Positions 15,956-24,347 of a stretch of DNA of 64,000 bases are shown piece after piece. How positions within the stretch are numbered: the first letter of the stretch is position 1; every line of letters starts with the position of its first letter. Source of the DNA: Saccharomonospora amisosensis (lineage in GTDB: Bacteria > Actinomycetota > Actinomycetes > Mycobacteriales > Pseudonocardiaceae); assembly GCF_011761185.1 (NCBI RefSeq), contig NZ_JAAOYM010000001.1, positions 372,001 through 436,000 of the forward strand. Direction: 5' to 3'. The notes under the pieces were generated by a model. It did not search any database. It was given only the letters and a program-made list of their open reading frames with translations, and was not told where the DNA came from. A program made the translations under genes and the position numbers.

Positions 15956-17793
15956 CAGGTAAGTCCATGGCCGTAGGGGTAAAGGACGGTATCCGGGTCC
16001 TGCCCGTGCGGCACGTCCACGGGAAGCTTGCCGCTCGGTGCCCGTTCACCCCGCAGCACCTTCGCCAACGACCGCATTGACACCGCGCGCCAGTCGTAGG
16101 TGGTTACCCACGTCGGCGCATCGGCGTAGCCCGCGTCGTAGGGCTCCCGCACCGCCACCGCCACCACGGGCTTCCCTGTGGTGAGCAGACGGTTGACGAG
16201 GTCACGCTGACCGGGGTTTCCGCGCAGGTCGTTGGTCAGCACCACCACGACGGCCGCATCGCGAGCCGCACTAACCGCGCGGGTCACCGTCGCCGCGTCC
16301 GGATCGGCGCCGGTCGCCAGCGCCTTCGCCGTCGTACCGAGGCTCTGGGCGAGCGCGTGCACGGGCTCGGCCGGATAGCCTGGATACTCGGGTCGGTTCC
16401 ACCCTGTGACGAGCAGCTGTCCGGAGTCGCGCCCGACCGGTAGCAGGCCCGCCTCGTCGCGGAGCACGGTCGGCGCGCTGTCCGTGACACGCTGGACGCT
16501 GTCGAGATTGTGTGGTGTCCCCACCTTGTCGGCCACCGCCCGCTCTTCGACGAACGGCTTCGCGACGATGCCCCGGCTGTGTTTCAGTTCGAGTATGCGT
16601 CGCACGCTGGTGTCGATTCGGCTCTCGGTCAGTCGCCCGCCCCGCACCGCGGCGAGCACGCTGTCGATCGCGAGCGGAAGGTCGGGTGGCATCAGCATCT
16701 GGTCCACGCCTGCCTCGAGCGCGAGCACCGGGATCTCCGCGTCCGGGTGTAGCTGGCGCACACCCCGCATCCGTAGCGAATCGGTGACGACAACCCCGTC
16801 GTAGGCGAGTTCTTCACGAAGCAGCCCTGTCATGATCGGCTTTGACAGCGTGGCAGGCTCGCCCGAAGGGTCGAGGCTCGGAACGGAGATGTGAGCGGTC
16901 ATGATGGCGTCGACGCCCGCATCGACGGCTGCCCGAAACGGCGGTAGGTCCGCTGCTCGCCACTGCGCCTCGGTGCGGTCGATCCGGGGCAATCCCGTGT
17001 GGCTGTCGGTCCCGGCGTCCCCGTGGCCCGGAAAGTGCTTGGCCGCGGCCGACACGGTCTCGGCAGGCGTTCCGTCGTGCTGGTAACCCTCAACCTGGGC
17101 GGCCACGAAACGCGCGGCCAGGTCGGGGTTCGAGGAGAACGAACGGGAACCGATGATCGGATTCAACGGGTTGGAGTTGACATCGGCCGTCGGGGCGAAG
17201 TTCTGGGTGATGCCCATGGCGCGCAATTCCTTGCCACTGACCGCGGCCATGGTTCGGGCACCGGACACGTCGCGGGTCGCGCCGAGTGCCATGGCACTCG
17301 GATACTCGGTGGCGGGTTCGGCGACGCGCGTCACCCTGCCACCTTCCTGGTCGACTGACAGGAGCAACGGGACGTGCTCTCCCGAGGAGAGTGCGGCGCG
17401 CTGCAGGCCGTTAGACAGCCTCGCGACCTGCGCCGGGTCCTCCACGTTGTCGGTGCCGGAGTGGTTGAAATAGATGACGCCACCGACTTGATAGCGGCGC
17501 ACGACCTCGGCGGGCGTTTCGACGCCGTATCGTCGTTGGTTCTCAGGGTGTGCCTCGTGGGCGGATTTGCCCCACACGTCCACGGCGAACAGTTGGCCGA
17601 CCTTCTCCTCGATGCTCATGCCGCGCAGCGTCCGTTCCACCCAGTCGTCACCCGCCGTTGTTCCGCCGCGGTCCGCAGCCGCGGCCTCATGAGCGGAGAT
17701 CGCCCGAGGCATGGTGTGGGAAACCGTCATAGCGAGTAGTACGGCGAGTACGACGGCACGACTTCTCCACGGCCGAGCGGTAACGGTGGTCAA
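15952..17793 (-). CDS. nagZ: Secreted beta-N-acetylglucosaminidase NagZ (GH3)
   Basis: A 613-residue family 3 glycoside hydrolase that would remove GlcNAc from muropeptides outside the cell. A signal peptide (about 1-40) is followed by the TIM-barrel domain with SVDQEGGRVTR, the NagZ-specific His/Asp loop KHFPGHGDAGTDSHTGLP (about 240-257) and the nucleophile Asp in VVVTDSLRM. The C-terminal alpha/beta domain (about 400-613) is present, as in the Bacillus-type two-domain NagZ and unlike the single-domain E. coli enzyme. It is the first gene of the cluster nagZ-namZ-amiE-like-murR-murQ and has the long structured gap upstream. Confidence 0.93.
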   Translation of the reverse strand: MTTVTARPWRSRAVVLAVLLAMTVSHTMPRAISAHEAAAADRGGTTAGDDWVERTLRGMSIEEKVGQLFAVDVWGKSAHEAHPENQRRYGVETPAEVVRRYQVGGVIYFNHSGTDNVEDPAQVARLSNGLQRAALSSGEHVPLLLSVDQEGGRVTRVAEPATEYPSAMALGATRDVSGARTMAAVSGKELRAMGITQNFAPTADVNSNPLNPIIGSRSFSSNPDLAARFVAAQVEGYQHDGTPAETVSAAAKHFPGHGDAGTDSHTGLPRIDRTEAQWRAADLPPFRAAVDAGVDAIMTAHISVPSLDPSGEPATLSKPIMTGLLREELAYDGVVVTDSLRMRGVRQLHPDAEIPVLALEAGVDQMLMPPDLPLAIDSVLAAVRGGRLTESRIDTSVRRILELKHSRGIVAKPFVEERAVADKVGTPHNLDSVQRVTDSAPTVLRDEAGLLPVGRDSGQLLVTGWNRPEYPGYPAEPVHALAQSLGTTAKALATGADPDAATVTRAVSAARDAAVVVVLTNDLRGNPGQRDLVNRLLTTGKPVVAVAVREPYDAGYADAPTWVTTYDWRAVSMRSLAKVLRGERAPSGKLPVDVPHGQDPDTVLYPYGHGLTW

Positions 17794-17947
17794 CAGCAGC
17801 CTCCCAGCTGATGCTCCCGTGGATTTCTCACAGGAGCGTGCAGATATTTGGAAAGCTACTGACGTGGCCGGGTGAGGTCAACGATGTTCGCCGTCGGCGG
17901 AGGGTTGTGGCGAATGGAGGTTGCCGAGGTTGCCGGAACGAACACCG

Positions 17948-17980
17948 CGGCGCCCGCCGATCGAGGATCGACGGGCGCCG
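17948..17980 (-). terminator. Strong hairpin, probable 3' end of the candidate RNA
   Basis: Arms 17948-17962 and 17966-17980 pair over 9 bp, a C/A mismatch and 5 bp, closing a GAG loop. Weakly U-containing sequence follows on the minus strand. Confidence 0.6.
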
Positions 17981-18204
17981 CCAGCTAGCGCGAACTGTTC
18001 GGGCGACCAAGCGTGCAATTCGTGTCGTCGGTTGTTGGGTCTCGGCGCCCGGCGTCCCGATGCGCAGACCCTTGACGACAAGCCTCCCGCGGCGAGCTCC
18101 GCGTGGGTACCCGACGTCCGCGCACGGAGGCCTTTCGGGGTGAAGCAGGCTTCTCTTCCGCCTGCTCCCTGGCCGACAAGACGTCCGCACCTTCTTTGTA
18201 GCTC

Positions 18205-18220
18205 AGTGACGGCCATCACT
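18205..18220. promoter_or_regulatory. Crp-like palindrome
   Basis: AGTGACGGCCATCACT fits the GTGA-N6-TCAC core of actinobacterial Crp/Cmr sites exactly. It falls inside the candidate RNA region, about 100 bases beyond the HAD gene stop, so whether it acts on a promoter is open. Confidence 0.35.
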
Positions 18221-18323
18221 TCAAGGGTGCGACCGGGTGCACCGTTACAGAGTCGGTTTGAACTGCCTTCTCGGTCGCAACCAGGTATTTTGGTCCTAGG
18301 TGTGAACCCGGTACGTCGATCGC

Positions 18324-19148
18324 TCAATCCCTGCGCTTGCGGCGGGACAGTCCGTACAACGTCGCGCCCGCCGCCACGGCACCCATCCCCAGACCCACGG
18401 CGACGGCTGTGGCCGACGGTGACGGTAGTCGCGCACGCAACGACACCGGGTTGCTGAACGAGTGCACCGGCCAACCACGTTCGGTGGCGAGCTTTCGCAG
18501 GGTTCGGTCCGGGTTGACGACGTGCGGGTTGCCGACGACCTCCAGCAGCGGGAGATCGGTGCTGGAGTCACTGTATGCGTGGCAGGACGCCAGATCGTAC
18601 CCGTGCTCCGAGGCCAGCTTCCGGGCCGCGATCGCCTTGTACTCGCCGTAGCAGTAGAAATCGAGGTCGCCGGAGTAGCGCCCGTCGACGATGCGCATCC
18701 GGCTACCCATGCTGTGAGTGGTGCCGAGCATCTCTGCGATCGGAGTGACAACTTCCTCGCCGGTGGCGGACAGCACGATCACGTCGTGGCCGGACAACTT
18801 GTGCTGTTCGATGAGATCGGCCGCCTCCGCGTATACCAGCGGCGCCACCACGTCGTGCAGTGTCTCGTTGACGACCGACCTGACCTGTTCGACATCCCAG
18901 CCTGCACACAGTGAGGAGATCTCGGCTCGCAGCCGTTCCGTTCTGTCGGCGTCGGCGCCGGACAGCGCGAAGACCAGCTGTGCGTACGCGCTCTTGAGTG
19001 CCGCGCGCCGGTTTATCAGCCCTTGCCGCAGGAACGGCTTGCTGAAGGCGAGAGCACTGGAGGAAGCGATGATCGTCTTGTCGAGATCGAAGAACGCCGC
19101 TACGCCGGAGGGGGCGCGGGCTTGGGTTACGTCGCTGTGGTCGGCCAC
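18324..19148 (-). CDS. HAD-superfamily IB phosphatase, membrane-anchored (Rv3661 type)
   Basis: A 274-residue SerB-related HAD hydrolase. Motif I is FFDLDKTII (about 19-27), motif II is VLSATGEE, and motif IV is AYSDSSTDLPLL, all intact, so phosphatase activity is likely. The C-terminal 30 residues hold a membrane helix (AVAVGLGMGAVAAGATLYGL) and a basic end, placing it at the membrane. In mycobacteria its ortholog is divergent from ssd, and the same arrangement is seen here. Substrate unknown; phosphoserine is possible, but a lipid or sugar phosphate is equally plausible given the anchor. Confidence 0.87.
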   Translation of the reverse strand: MADHSDVTQARAPSGVAAFFDLDKTIIASSSALAFSKPFLRQGLINRRAALKSAYAQLVFALSGADADRTERLRAEISSLCAGWDVEQVRSVVNETLHDVVAPLVYAEAADLIEQHKLSGHDVIVLSATGEEVVTPIAEMLGTTHSMGSRMRIVDGRYSGDLDFYCYGEYKAIAARKLASEHGYDLASCHAYSDSSTDLPLLEVVGNPHVVNPDRTLRKLATERGWPVHSFSNPVSLRARLPSPSATAVAVGLGMGAVAAGATLYGLSRRKRRD

Positions 19149-19273
19149 GTCCCCACGATAGGTGATCTAGTTCAGCGATGGCCGCCGCTCGGTGTCGCGA
19201 AACGCTATGGATGTTCCGCGCCAGCCAACGCCCGGATGGCGTTACAGTTGAGGGGTCCGGTGTAACTCCGGCC

Positions 19274-19338
19274 GTTCAGTTCGACCCCCGGAACTGAACA
19301 CAGGCGGCCCCCGTTCCTCCCCCTGGCGGGGGCCGCCT
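19274..19338. other. Two tandem perfect hairpins in the divergent HAD/ssd gap
   Basis: The 314-base divergent gap contains GTTCAGTTC (19274-19282) pairing with GAACTGAAC (19291-19299), and 12-base arms at 19302-19313 and 19327-19338, separated by two bases. An upstream GGGGTC could compete for GACCCC in the first loop. Such stable structures are unexpected between two gene starts: a leader attenuator or a small RNA end are both possible. Confidence 0.6.
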
Positions 19339-19462
19339 CCGACTTTCCCGGCACTGGCTGTCCACAAGGGGTGACTTGTCCACAGGCGCCGGTTAGGTCT
19401 GTTGTGGCGTCGAGCATCGCCCGCTGATCGTTGTGCTGACCACCGAGCCGCTGGGAGATGTG

Positions 19463-20611
19463 ATGGCCGACAACCACCCGCTCGTCGTGGCACACGACGA
19501 GGCCGTACGCGAAGAGATCCTGAGGCTGGCTGCAGCCGCCAGGTGCCAAGTCGACTACGTCGCCGATCTCGGCGAGGCCGGTCACCGGTGGGCGAGCGCA
19601 CCTCTCGTTCTGGTTGACGAGGCGGCGGCGACTCGCCGCCGCGAGGAGCTGCTTCGCAGGGCTGGAGTGTTGCTGGTGTGCGACGAAGCCCCCAGCGGAT
19701 CGGCCTGGCGACTGGCCTTCGAACTTGGTGCCGACGATGTCGTCGTGCTCGCGCAGGCCGAGGCAGGGTTGGTCGCCGCGCTCGCGGATGCCGCCGAGCA
19801 ACCCAGTGCCAGGCGTGGGCAGGTACTCGCCGTCGTTGGCGGAAGGGGCGGTGCCGGTGCCTCGGTGCTGGCCGCGAGCGTGGCCGTCTCCGTGTCGAGA
19901 GAGCGTGGCAAGGCACTGCTACTCGACTGCGATCCACTCGGTGGCGGCATCGACCTCCTCCTCGGCGCGGAGAGAGACGTCGGACTGCGTTGGCCCGGGC
20001 TGCGAGTTTCGGCAGGGCGCGTGTCCATTGCCGAACTGGAGGCGGCACTGCCACGAGTGCGTAGGGGCGAGGGAACGCTGGCTGTGCTCTCCTGCGACCG
20101 TGACGGCCCTGGTCCCGCGCCTGGTGCTGTCGCGGCGGTGGTCGAGGCGGGACGACGAGCAGGCAGGGTCGTGGTGTGCGACCTGCCCCGGCATCTGGGG
20201 CAGGCCGCCGCACAGGAGGTCATCCGGCGCGCTGATCTCGCTGTGCTCGTTGTGCCCGCCGAAGTCCGTGCCTGCGTCGCCGCGAAACGCGTGTTGTCTC
20301 AACTGAGCGGGAGTGCGGTGCCCACCCAGGTGCTGGCCCGCGGCCCCGCGCCCGAAGGCCTCACCGGTTCCGATGTGGCAGCGGCGGTCGGCGCGCCGCT
20401 GTTGTGCTGGATGAGTCCGGAGCGCGGGTTGTCCCATTTCCTGGAACGTGGGGTGTTCAACCCTCGGCCGCGTGGCGCGCTCGGCACCGCTGCCCGCAGC
20501 GTGCTGCGAGCGCTCGGCGGGGTGGCCTGCGCTGCGGACGGTGCGGTGGCGCCGGACAGCCGTCAGCCGTTGAAACCGCCGTCCACATCGATCGTGGCTC
20601 CGGTGACGTAG
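19463..20611 (+). CDS. ssd: Septum-site-determining protein Ssd (CpaE/MinD-like)
   Basis: A 382-residue CpaE/TadZ-like protein matching Rv3660c. Residues 1-115 form a response-regulator-like domain without phosphoacceptor logic; residues about 120-360 form a MinD/ParA-type ATPase with a deviant P-loop GGRGGAGAS and LLLDCDPLGGGIDLLLG. In Tad systems this protein positions the secretion ATPase at the membrane or pole; in mycobacteria overexpression blocks septation. Start ATG 19463 follows GGGAG; a GTG 30 bases upstream in frame is less well supported. Its last 49 bases overlap the convergent SDR gene, which separates it from tadA. Confidence 0.85.
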   Translation: MADNHPLVVAHDEAVREEILRLAAAARCQVDYVADLGEAGHRWASAPLVLVDEAAATRRREELLRRAGVLLVCDEAPSGSAWRLAFELGADDVVVLAQAEAGLVAALADAAEQPSARRGQVLAVVGGRGGAGASVLAASVAVSVSRERGKALLLDCDPLGGGIDLLLGAERDVGLRWPGLRVSAGRVSIAELEAALPRVRRGEGTLAVLSCDRDGPGPAPGAVAAVVEAGRRAGRVVVCDLPRHLGQAAAQEVIRRADLAVLVVPAEVRACVAAKRVLSQLSGSAVPTQVLARGPAPEGLTGSDVAAAVGAPLLCWMSPERGLSHFLERGVFNPRPRGALGTAARSVLRALGGVACAADGAVAPDSRQPLKPPSTSIVAPVT

Positions 20612-21306
20612 CTGCCGCCCTCACCGGCGAGGTAGGAAACCGCGGCCGCGATCTCTTCGGGTTTCGCGAAGCGGCCCAGCGCGGTGACGGCGGCGATAGC
20701 CTCGGCATTCGGCCCGTGGGCCGGGTTGCTGTCGGTGTCCGTAGGGCCAGGATTCACCAGGTTGACAGTGATCGCGCGAGGGCCGAGTTCGCGTGCCAGT
20801 GCCCTGGTCATGCCGATGAGCGCGGATTTGCTCGTCGAGTACGCCCACAGGCCCGGAAACGGTGCCCGCTGCGACACATTGCTGCCGATATTGATGATCC
20901 TGCCACCGCGCGGCAGATGCCGAACAGCAGCCTTCGTCGCGGCGAACGGGGCTCTGACATTCACCGCCATGGTGCGCTCGAAGTCGGCCAGCTCCAACTC
21001 GGCAACGGAAGCCACAGTGAACACCGCTGCGTTGTTGACGAGGATGTCGAGCCTCCCGAGCGTTTCCGCTGTGGTGTCCACTGCGGATTCGACGGCGGCG
21101 AGATCGACGCTGTCCGCGTGAAGCACTAGCGCGCGTCGGCCCATGGCTTCGATCTTCCGCGCGACGATATGCGCCTGTTCTTGACTGCTGCGGTAGGTCA
21201 GCGCGACATCGGCTCCGTCATCGGCCAGCCGCAGCGCGACGGCAGCGCCTATCCCCTTGCCACCACCGGTGACCAGCGCGACCTTCTGCTTCGGAAGTTC
21301 TTTCAT
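20563..21306 (-). CDS. SDR-family oxidoreductase
   Basis: A 247-residue short-chain dehydrogenase/reductase. The cofactor motif TGGGKGIG (about 13-20), NNAAV, catalytic Ser in INIGSNVS, and YSTSK (Tyr and Lys) are present; Arg/Ser residues after beta-2 (YRSSQ) suggest NADP(H). The end GATIDVDGGF is typical of classical FabG-like SDRs. The ATG at 21306 gives a normal N-terminus; an ATG at 21315 is possible. It lies on the opposite strand between ssd and tadA, splitting a pair that is adjacent in mycobacteria, and overlaps the ssd end by 49 bases. Substrate unknown. The upstream gap carries CTGATCAG and a GATCAG repeat that may be an operator. Confidence 0.88.
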   Translation of the reverse strand: MKELPKQKVALVTGGGKGIGAAVALRLADDGADVALTYRSSQEQAHIVARKIEAMGRRALVLHADSVDLAAVESAVDTTAETLGRLDILVNNAAVFTVASVAELELADFERTMAVNVRAPFAATKAAVRHLPRGGRIINIGSNVSQRAPFPGLWAYSTSKSALIGMTRALARELGPRAITVNLVNPGPTDTDSNPAHGPNAEAIAAVTALGRFAKPEEIAAAVSYLAGEGGSYVTGATIDVDGGFNG

Positions 21307-21530
21307 GGCAACCATCCTGATCCTGATCAGACCATGACACCGGCAGGAAACGGACATCTAGTTGCCGCCCGCTGTGGAGCCTTACGGATGCTCCTGGCGA
21401 GTTGTCCACATCGGTCCGGTTGTCCACAGGCCATCGACTTGGCTGTGTTCCAGAGTCGTTTCACCAGCCATCGTGGACAGCGGGACCGGCGAACTGGAAC
21501 AAGTCCCAATCGCAAGGCCGGTCGAAGGGG

Positions 21531-22727
21531 GTGAGGAAGCTGAGTACCGAATTGGTCGAACGGGTGCGAAGACGGCTGGCCGACTCTGGGGCAGGCACGG
21601 ACCCGACGACGGTCGCCGAAGCGGTTCGCGCCGAGGCGGGCGGGGTTGCCGGCCAACTCGATGTACTGGACGCGCTCAAGCTACTGCGGCAGGAGTTTGT
21701 TGGAGCAGGCCCACTGGAGCCACTGCTGATGCGACCGGGCGTGTCCGACGTTCTCGTCACGGCGCCGGACGAAGTGTGGCTGGAGGACGCGGATGGGTTG
21801 CACCGTACCGACGTTCGCTTCCCCGACGAGGAGGCTGTCCGCAGGCTAGCGCAGCGACTGGCATTGGCCGCCGGGCGCAGACTCGATGATGCCCAACCAT
21901 TCGTCGATGGCTGGCTTCCCGGTGCGGGCTGGCATGGGCGAGTTCGGCTCCACGCGGTCCTTCCGCCGATCGCCCCGCAAGGCACCTGCATCTCGTTGAG
22001 GGTGCTGCGTCCGGCGGCACATGATCTTCGCTCATTGGCCGACATGGGTACCGTCGGCGAGGACGGTCTCGCGTTGTTGCGCGGCATCGTGGCCGCGAGG
22101 CTGGCCTTCCTCATCACCGGCGCCACGGGATCGGGCAAGAGCACCCTGCTTGCTGCCCTACTCGGTGAGGTCGCTCCGCAGGAGCGAATCGTTTGTGTAG
22201 AGGATGTCGGGGAACTTCAACCGGCTCACCCGCAGTTCGTCCGCCTGCTGGCGCGCCCGCCGAATATCGAGGGAGCGGGAGAGGTAACGCAGCGGGAACT
22301 CGTGCGGCAGGCCCTGCGCATGCGGCCCGACCGACTCGTCGTAGGAGAGGTCAGGGGACAGGAAGTCTGCGAGCTGCTGAACGCACTCAACACCGGCCAC
22401 GAGGGAGGTTCGGGCACGCTGCACGCGAACTCGCCCAGTGAGGTGCCCGCCAGGCTGGAGGCGCTCGCCGCCCTCGGCGGGCTTTCCAGGAGCGCTTTGC
22501 ACAGCCAACTCGCCCCCGCCCTCCACGTCGTGCTGCACATGCGTAGGCGGCCCGCTGGACTCAGGGTGCTGGCGGAAGTGGGCGTCGTTCGTCGAGACAG
22601 CATCGGAGTCCGTGTCGACCCCGCGTGGCGCCCACAAGGATGGGCCGAGCATGCGACTGCGCTCACCGACGTGCTCGCCGGGCGCGGTGTCGTTCTGACC
22701 GCGACGGGAGGTGCGGCGCGGTGCTGA
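21531..22727 (+). CDS. tadA: Tad secretion ATPase TadA (CpaF)
   Basis: The motor ATPase of Flp/Tad pilus assembly, about 398 residues, cytoplasmic. After an all-alpha N-terminal domain the ATPase domain carries Walker [10 protein letters not shown], the Asp box with CVEDVGEL, Walker [13 protein letters not shown], and the His box SGTLHANS. Matches Rv3659c. The start is uncertain: GTG at 21531 overlaps a purine-rich stretch (GAAGGGGGTGAGGAAG) and gives a sensible N-terminus, while the frame is open to 21402. Its stop overlaps the tadB start. Confidence 0.92.
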   Translation: MRKLSTELVERVRRRLADSGAGTDPTTVAEAVRAEAGGVAGQLDVLDALKLLRQEFVGAGPLEPLLMRPGVSDVLVTAPDEVWLEDADGLHRTDVRFPDEEAVRRLAQRLALAAGRRLDDAQPFVDGWLPGAGWHGRVRLHAVLPPIAPQGTCISLRVLRPAAHDLRSLADMGTVGEDGLALLRGIVAARLAFLITGATGSGKSTLLAALLGEVAPQERIVCVEDVGELQPAHPQFVRLLARPPNIEGAGEVTQRELVRQALRMRPDRLVVGEVRGQEVCELLNALNTGHEGGSGTLHANSPSEVPARLEALAALGGLSRSALHSQLAPALHVVLHMRRRPAGLRVLAEVGVVRRDSIGVRVDPAWRPQGWAEHATALTDVLAGRGVVLTATGGAARC

Positions 22728-23545
22728 CCTTGTCACTGCTGATGGTCGCGCTTGGTCTGCTGTGCTGGCCGGCATCCCTTGCCACCCGCAGGCTTGCCCG
22801 CCTTTCACCGAATCGCAGCTCGCTGCTCGGGAATGGCCTGCTGTTCGTTCGCCACCGACGAACTGTGCTGCTGGGGGTGGCGGTGGCGGTCATGGGATGC
22901 GGTGTCGCGGTGTTCGGCATCGCCGTGCCGGCCGCTCTCGCCCTGCTCGCGGGAGCGGCCTGGTGGCACCGCCGGGCGCAGAGGCGGACAAGGGCCGCCG
23001 TGGCGGGCACGGCGGCCCTTGTCGAGGCGGTGGGTGCGCTAGGCGACGAACTGCGGGCCGGGGTGCACCCGGCGGTGGCCGCGGAGTCGGTCGCCATGGA
23101 GTCTTCGGAGCGGACCGCGGTCGTATTGCGTACCGTTGCCGCGGCAGAGCGCCACGGCGGTGAGCCGAAGCCTGATACCGATTCCGTACACCACAACGGC
23201 GTGACCGAGGAAGTACTCGGGCAATTGGTTCGTTGCTGGGTTCTCGCCCGTCGACATGGGCTTCCGCTGGCAGGCGTTCTCGAAGCCGTCCGGCGTGACG
23301 CGGAAGCGGTGGTGCGGCTGGCCAGACAGGTAGACGGGAAGATGGCCGGGCCACGAGCCAGCGCCGCTGTACTCGCGGCACTGCCACTCGCGGGTGTTGC
23401 GCTCGGTGAGGCCATGGGCGCTCATCCGGTGCGAGTGTTGTCCTCGACGCCAGTGGGACAGGGGTTGCTGGTCGTCGGGGCCTGCTTCGTGTTTGCCGGC
23501 GTTGTCTGGAGTGCCGCACTGACTACTCGGGTGGTGGCGCGATGA
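22721..23545 (+). CDS. tadB: Tad membrane platform protein TadB-like
   Basis: A 274-residue inner-membrane protein, one half of the Tad platform (T2SF fold), equivalent to Rv3658c. It shows two early membrane segments (residues about 1-18 and 40-75), a cytoplasmic helical domain with [18 protein letters not shown] and [16 protein letters not shown], and two C-terminal membrane segments. GTG at 22721 overlaps the last codons of tadA and has GGGAGG nine bases before it, indicating coupled translation. A 30-residue insertion (about 145-175, with [11 protein letters not shown]) interrupts the cytoplasmic domain. Confidence 0.85.
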   Translation: MLTLSLLMVALGLLCWPASLATRRLARLSPNRSSLLGNGLLFVRHRRTVLLGVAVAVMGCGVAVFGIAVPAALALLAGAAWWHRRAQRRTRAAVAGTAALVEAVGALGDELRAGVHPAVAAESVAMESSERTAVVLRTVAAAERHGGEPKPDTDSVHHNGVTEEVLGQLVRCWVLARRHGLPLAGVLEAVRRDAEAVVRLARQVDGKMAGPRASAAVLAALPLAGVALGEAMGAHPVRVLSSTPVGQGLLVVGACFVFAGVVWSAALTTRVVAR

Positions 23546-24285
23546 CCCGGGCGGCCCTTGTCGCCGCACTGCTCGGCGTCGCCCTCCTGGTTGTACGCGC
23601 GCCCGCGGTGCGAAGGCTGCGGCGGGTGCTCTCGACTCACGACAGTCGATGGCGCATCAACGTACTGGCATCGCTGCGCACGCCGTCCGGGCGCGCTGCG
23701 GTGGCGGGTGCGGCTGTCGCCGTTGTGACGGTCGTACTGGGGGCGTCCCTCACGAGTCTGGTGCTCTCCGTCCCGTTGGGCATGGCGACCTTCGGCCTGC
23801 TGCGAGTCGTCAGCCGTGCGAGGAGTGCGAGGGGGCCGAGCGGCACCGAACGGTTGCGGATCGCGATGACGGCTGACCTACTCGCTGCGTGCCTCTCCGC
23901 GGGGCTTGCGGTTCCGGCGTCGGTGCGGGCGGTTGCGGGTACCGCGCCCGCGCCGGTGGCTACCGCACTCCTTTCCACAGCCGAGTTGCTCGCGCTCGGT
24001 GCGGAACCGGCGCAGGCGTGGGAACCGGTGAGGAACTGTCAGGCGACGGCCGAGTTGGCACGCGCGGCTATCCGAACGGCGCGATCGGGCAGCGCACTGT
24101 CCGGAGCCGCGACCGCGCTCGCAGAGCGGGTGAGGGCTGCTGTGGCCGACGAGGCGGAAGCGCAGGCGCAACGTGCCGGAGTGTTGATTACCGCTCCGCT
24201 CGGCTTGTGCTTCCTCCCCGCGTTCCTGTGTCTGGGCGTACTCCCGGTGGTGATCGGACTCGCGACGCGGCTCGACATCACCTGA
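23542..24285 (+). CDS. tadC: Tad membrane platform protein TadC-like
   Basis: A 247-residue T2SF-type membrane protein, the second platform subunit (Rv3657c-like). It has an N-terminal helix, two central membrane segments, the cytoplasmic motif LLAACLSAGLAVPASVRAVAG, and a C-terminal membrane pair ending GVLPVVIGLATRLDI. The ATGA overlap with tadB (23542-23545) shows coupling. Thirty bases after its stop there is an AAAGGG-ATG start signal (ATG at 24315) that appears to be the orphaned beginning of the pilin gene, now cut by IS110. Confidence 0.85.
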   Translation: MTRAALVAALLGVALLVVRAPAVRRLRRVLSTHDSRWRINVLASLRTPSGRAAVAGAAVAVVTVVLGASLTSLVLSVPLGMATFGLLRVVSRARSARGPSGTERLRIAMTADLLAACLSAGLAVPASVRAVAGTAPAPVATALLSTAELLALGAEPAQAWEPVRNCQATAELARAAIRTARSGSALSGAATALAERVRAAVADEAEAQAQRAGVLITAPLGLCFLPAFLCLGVLPVVIGLATRLDIT

Positions 24286-24347
24286 CCAGTCAAAGCAACA
24301 GAAAGGGAACACCCATGACACCCCTTGTGTCAACCTCGAGATCAAGG

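Larger units (their letters stand above)
17948..18290 (-). ncRNA. Candidate Ms1/MTS2823-type small RNA
   Basis: The 530-base gap downstream of the HAD phosphatase gene has no believable coding frame but is densely folded. An extended imperfect stem pairs GTCGTC-GGGTCT (18024-18042) with AGACCC-GACGAC (18066-18079); a 7-bp hairpin AGCAGGC/GCCTGCT spans 18144-18166; and a strong hairpin at 17948-17980 would end a minus-strand transcript of about 300 bases. In M. tuberculosis the RNAP-binding RNA MTS2823 (Ms1) lies, as I recall, directly downstream of rv3661, the ortholog of this HAD gene, in the same direction. Identity rests on synteny and foldedness; the 5' end is not defined and no clear promoter was seen. 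Confidence 0.5.

Noticed and set aside
21300-21345. GATCAG direct repeat upstream of the SDR gene as a defined operator
   Set aside because: Short and overlapping the start region; too little to assign a regulator.
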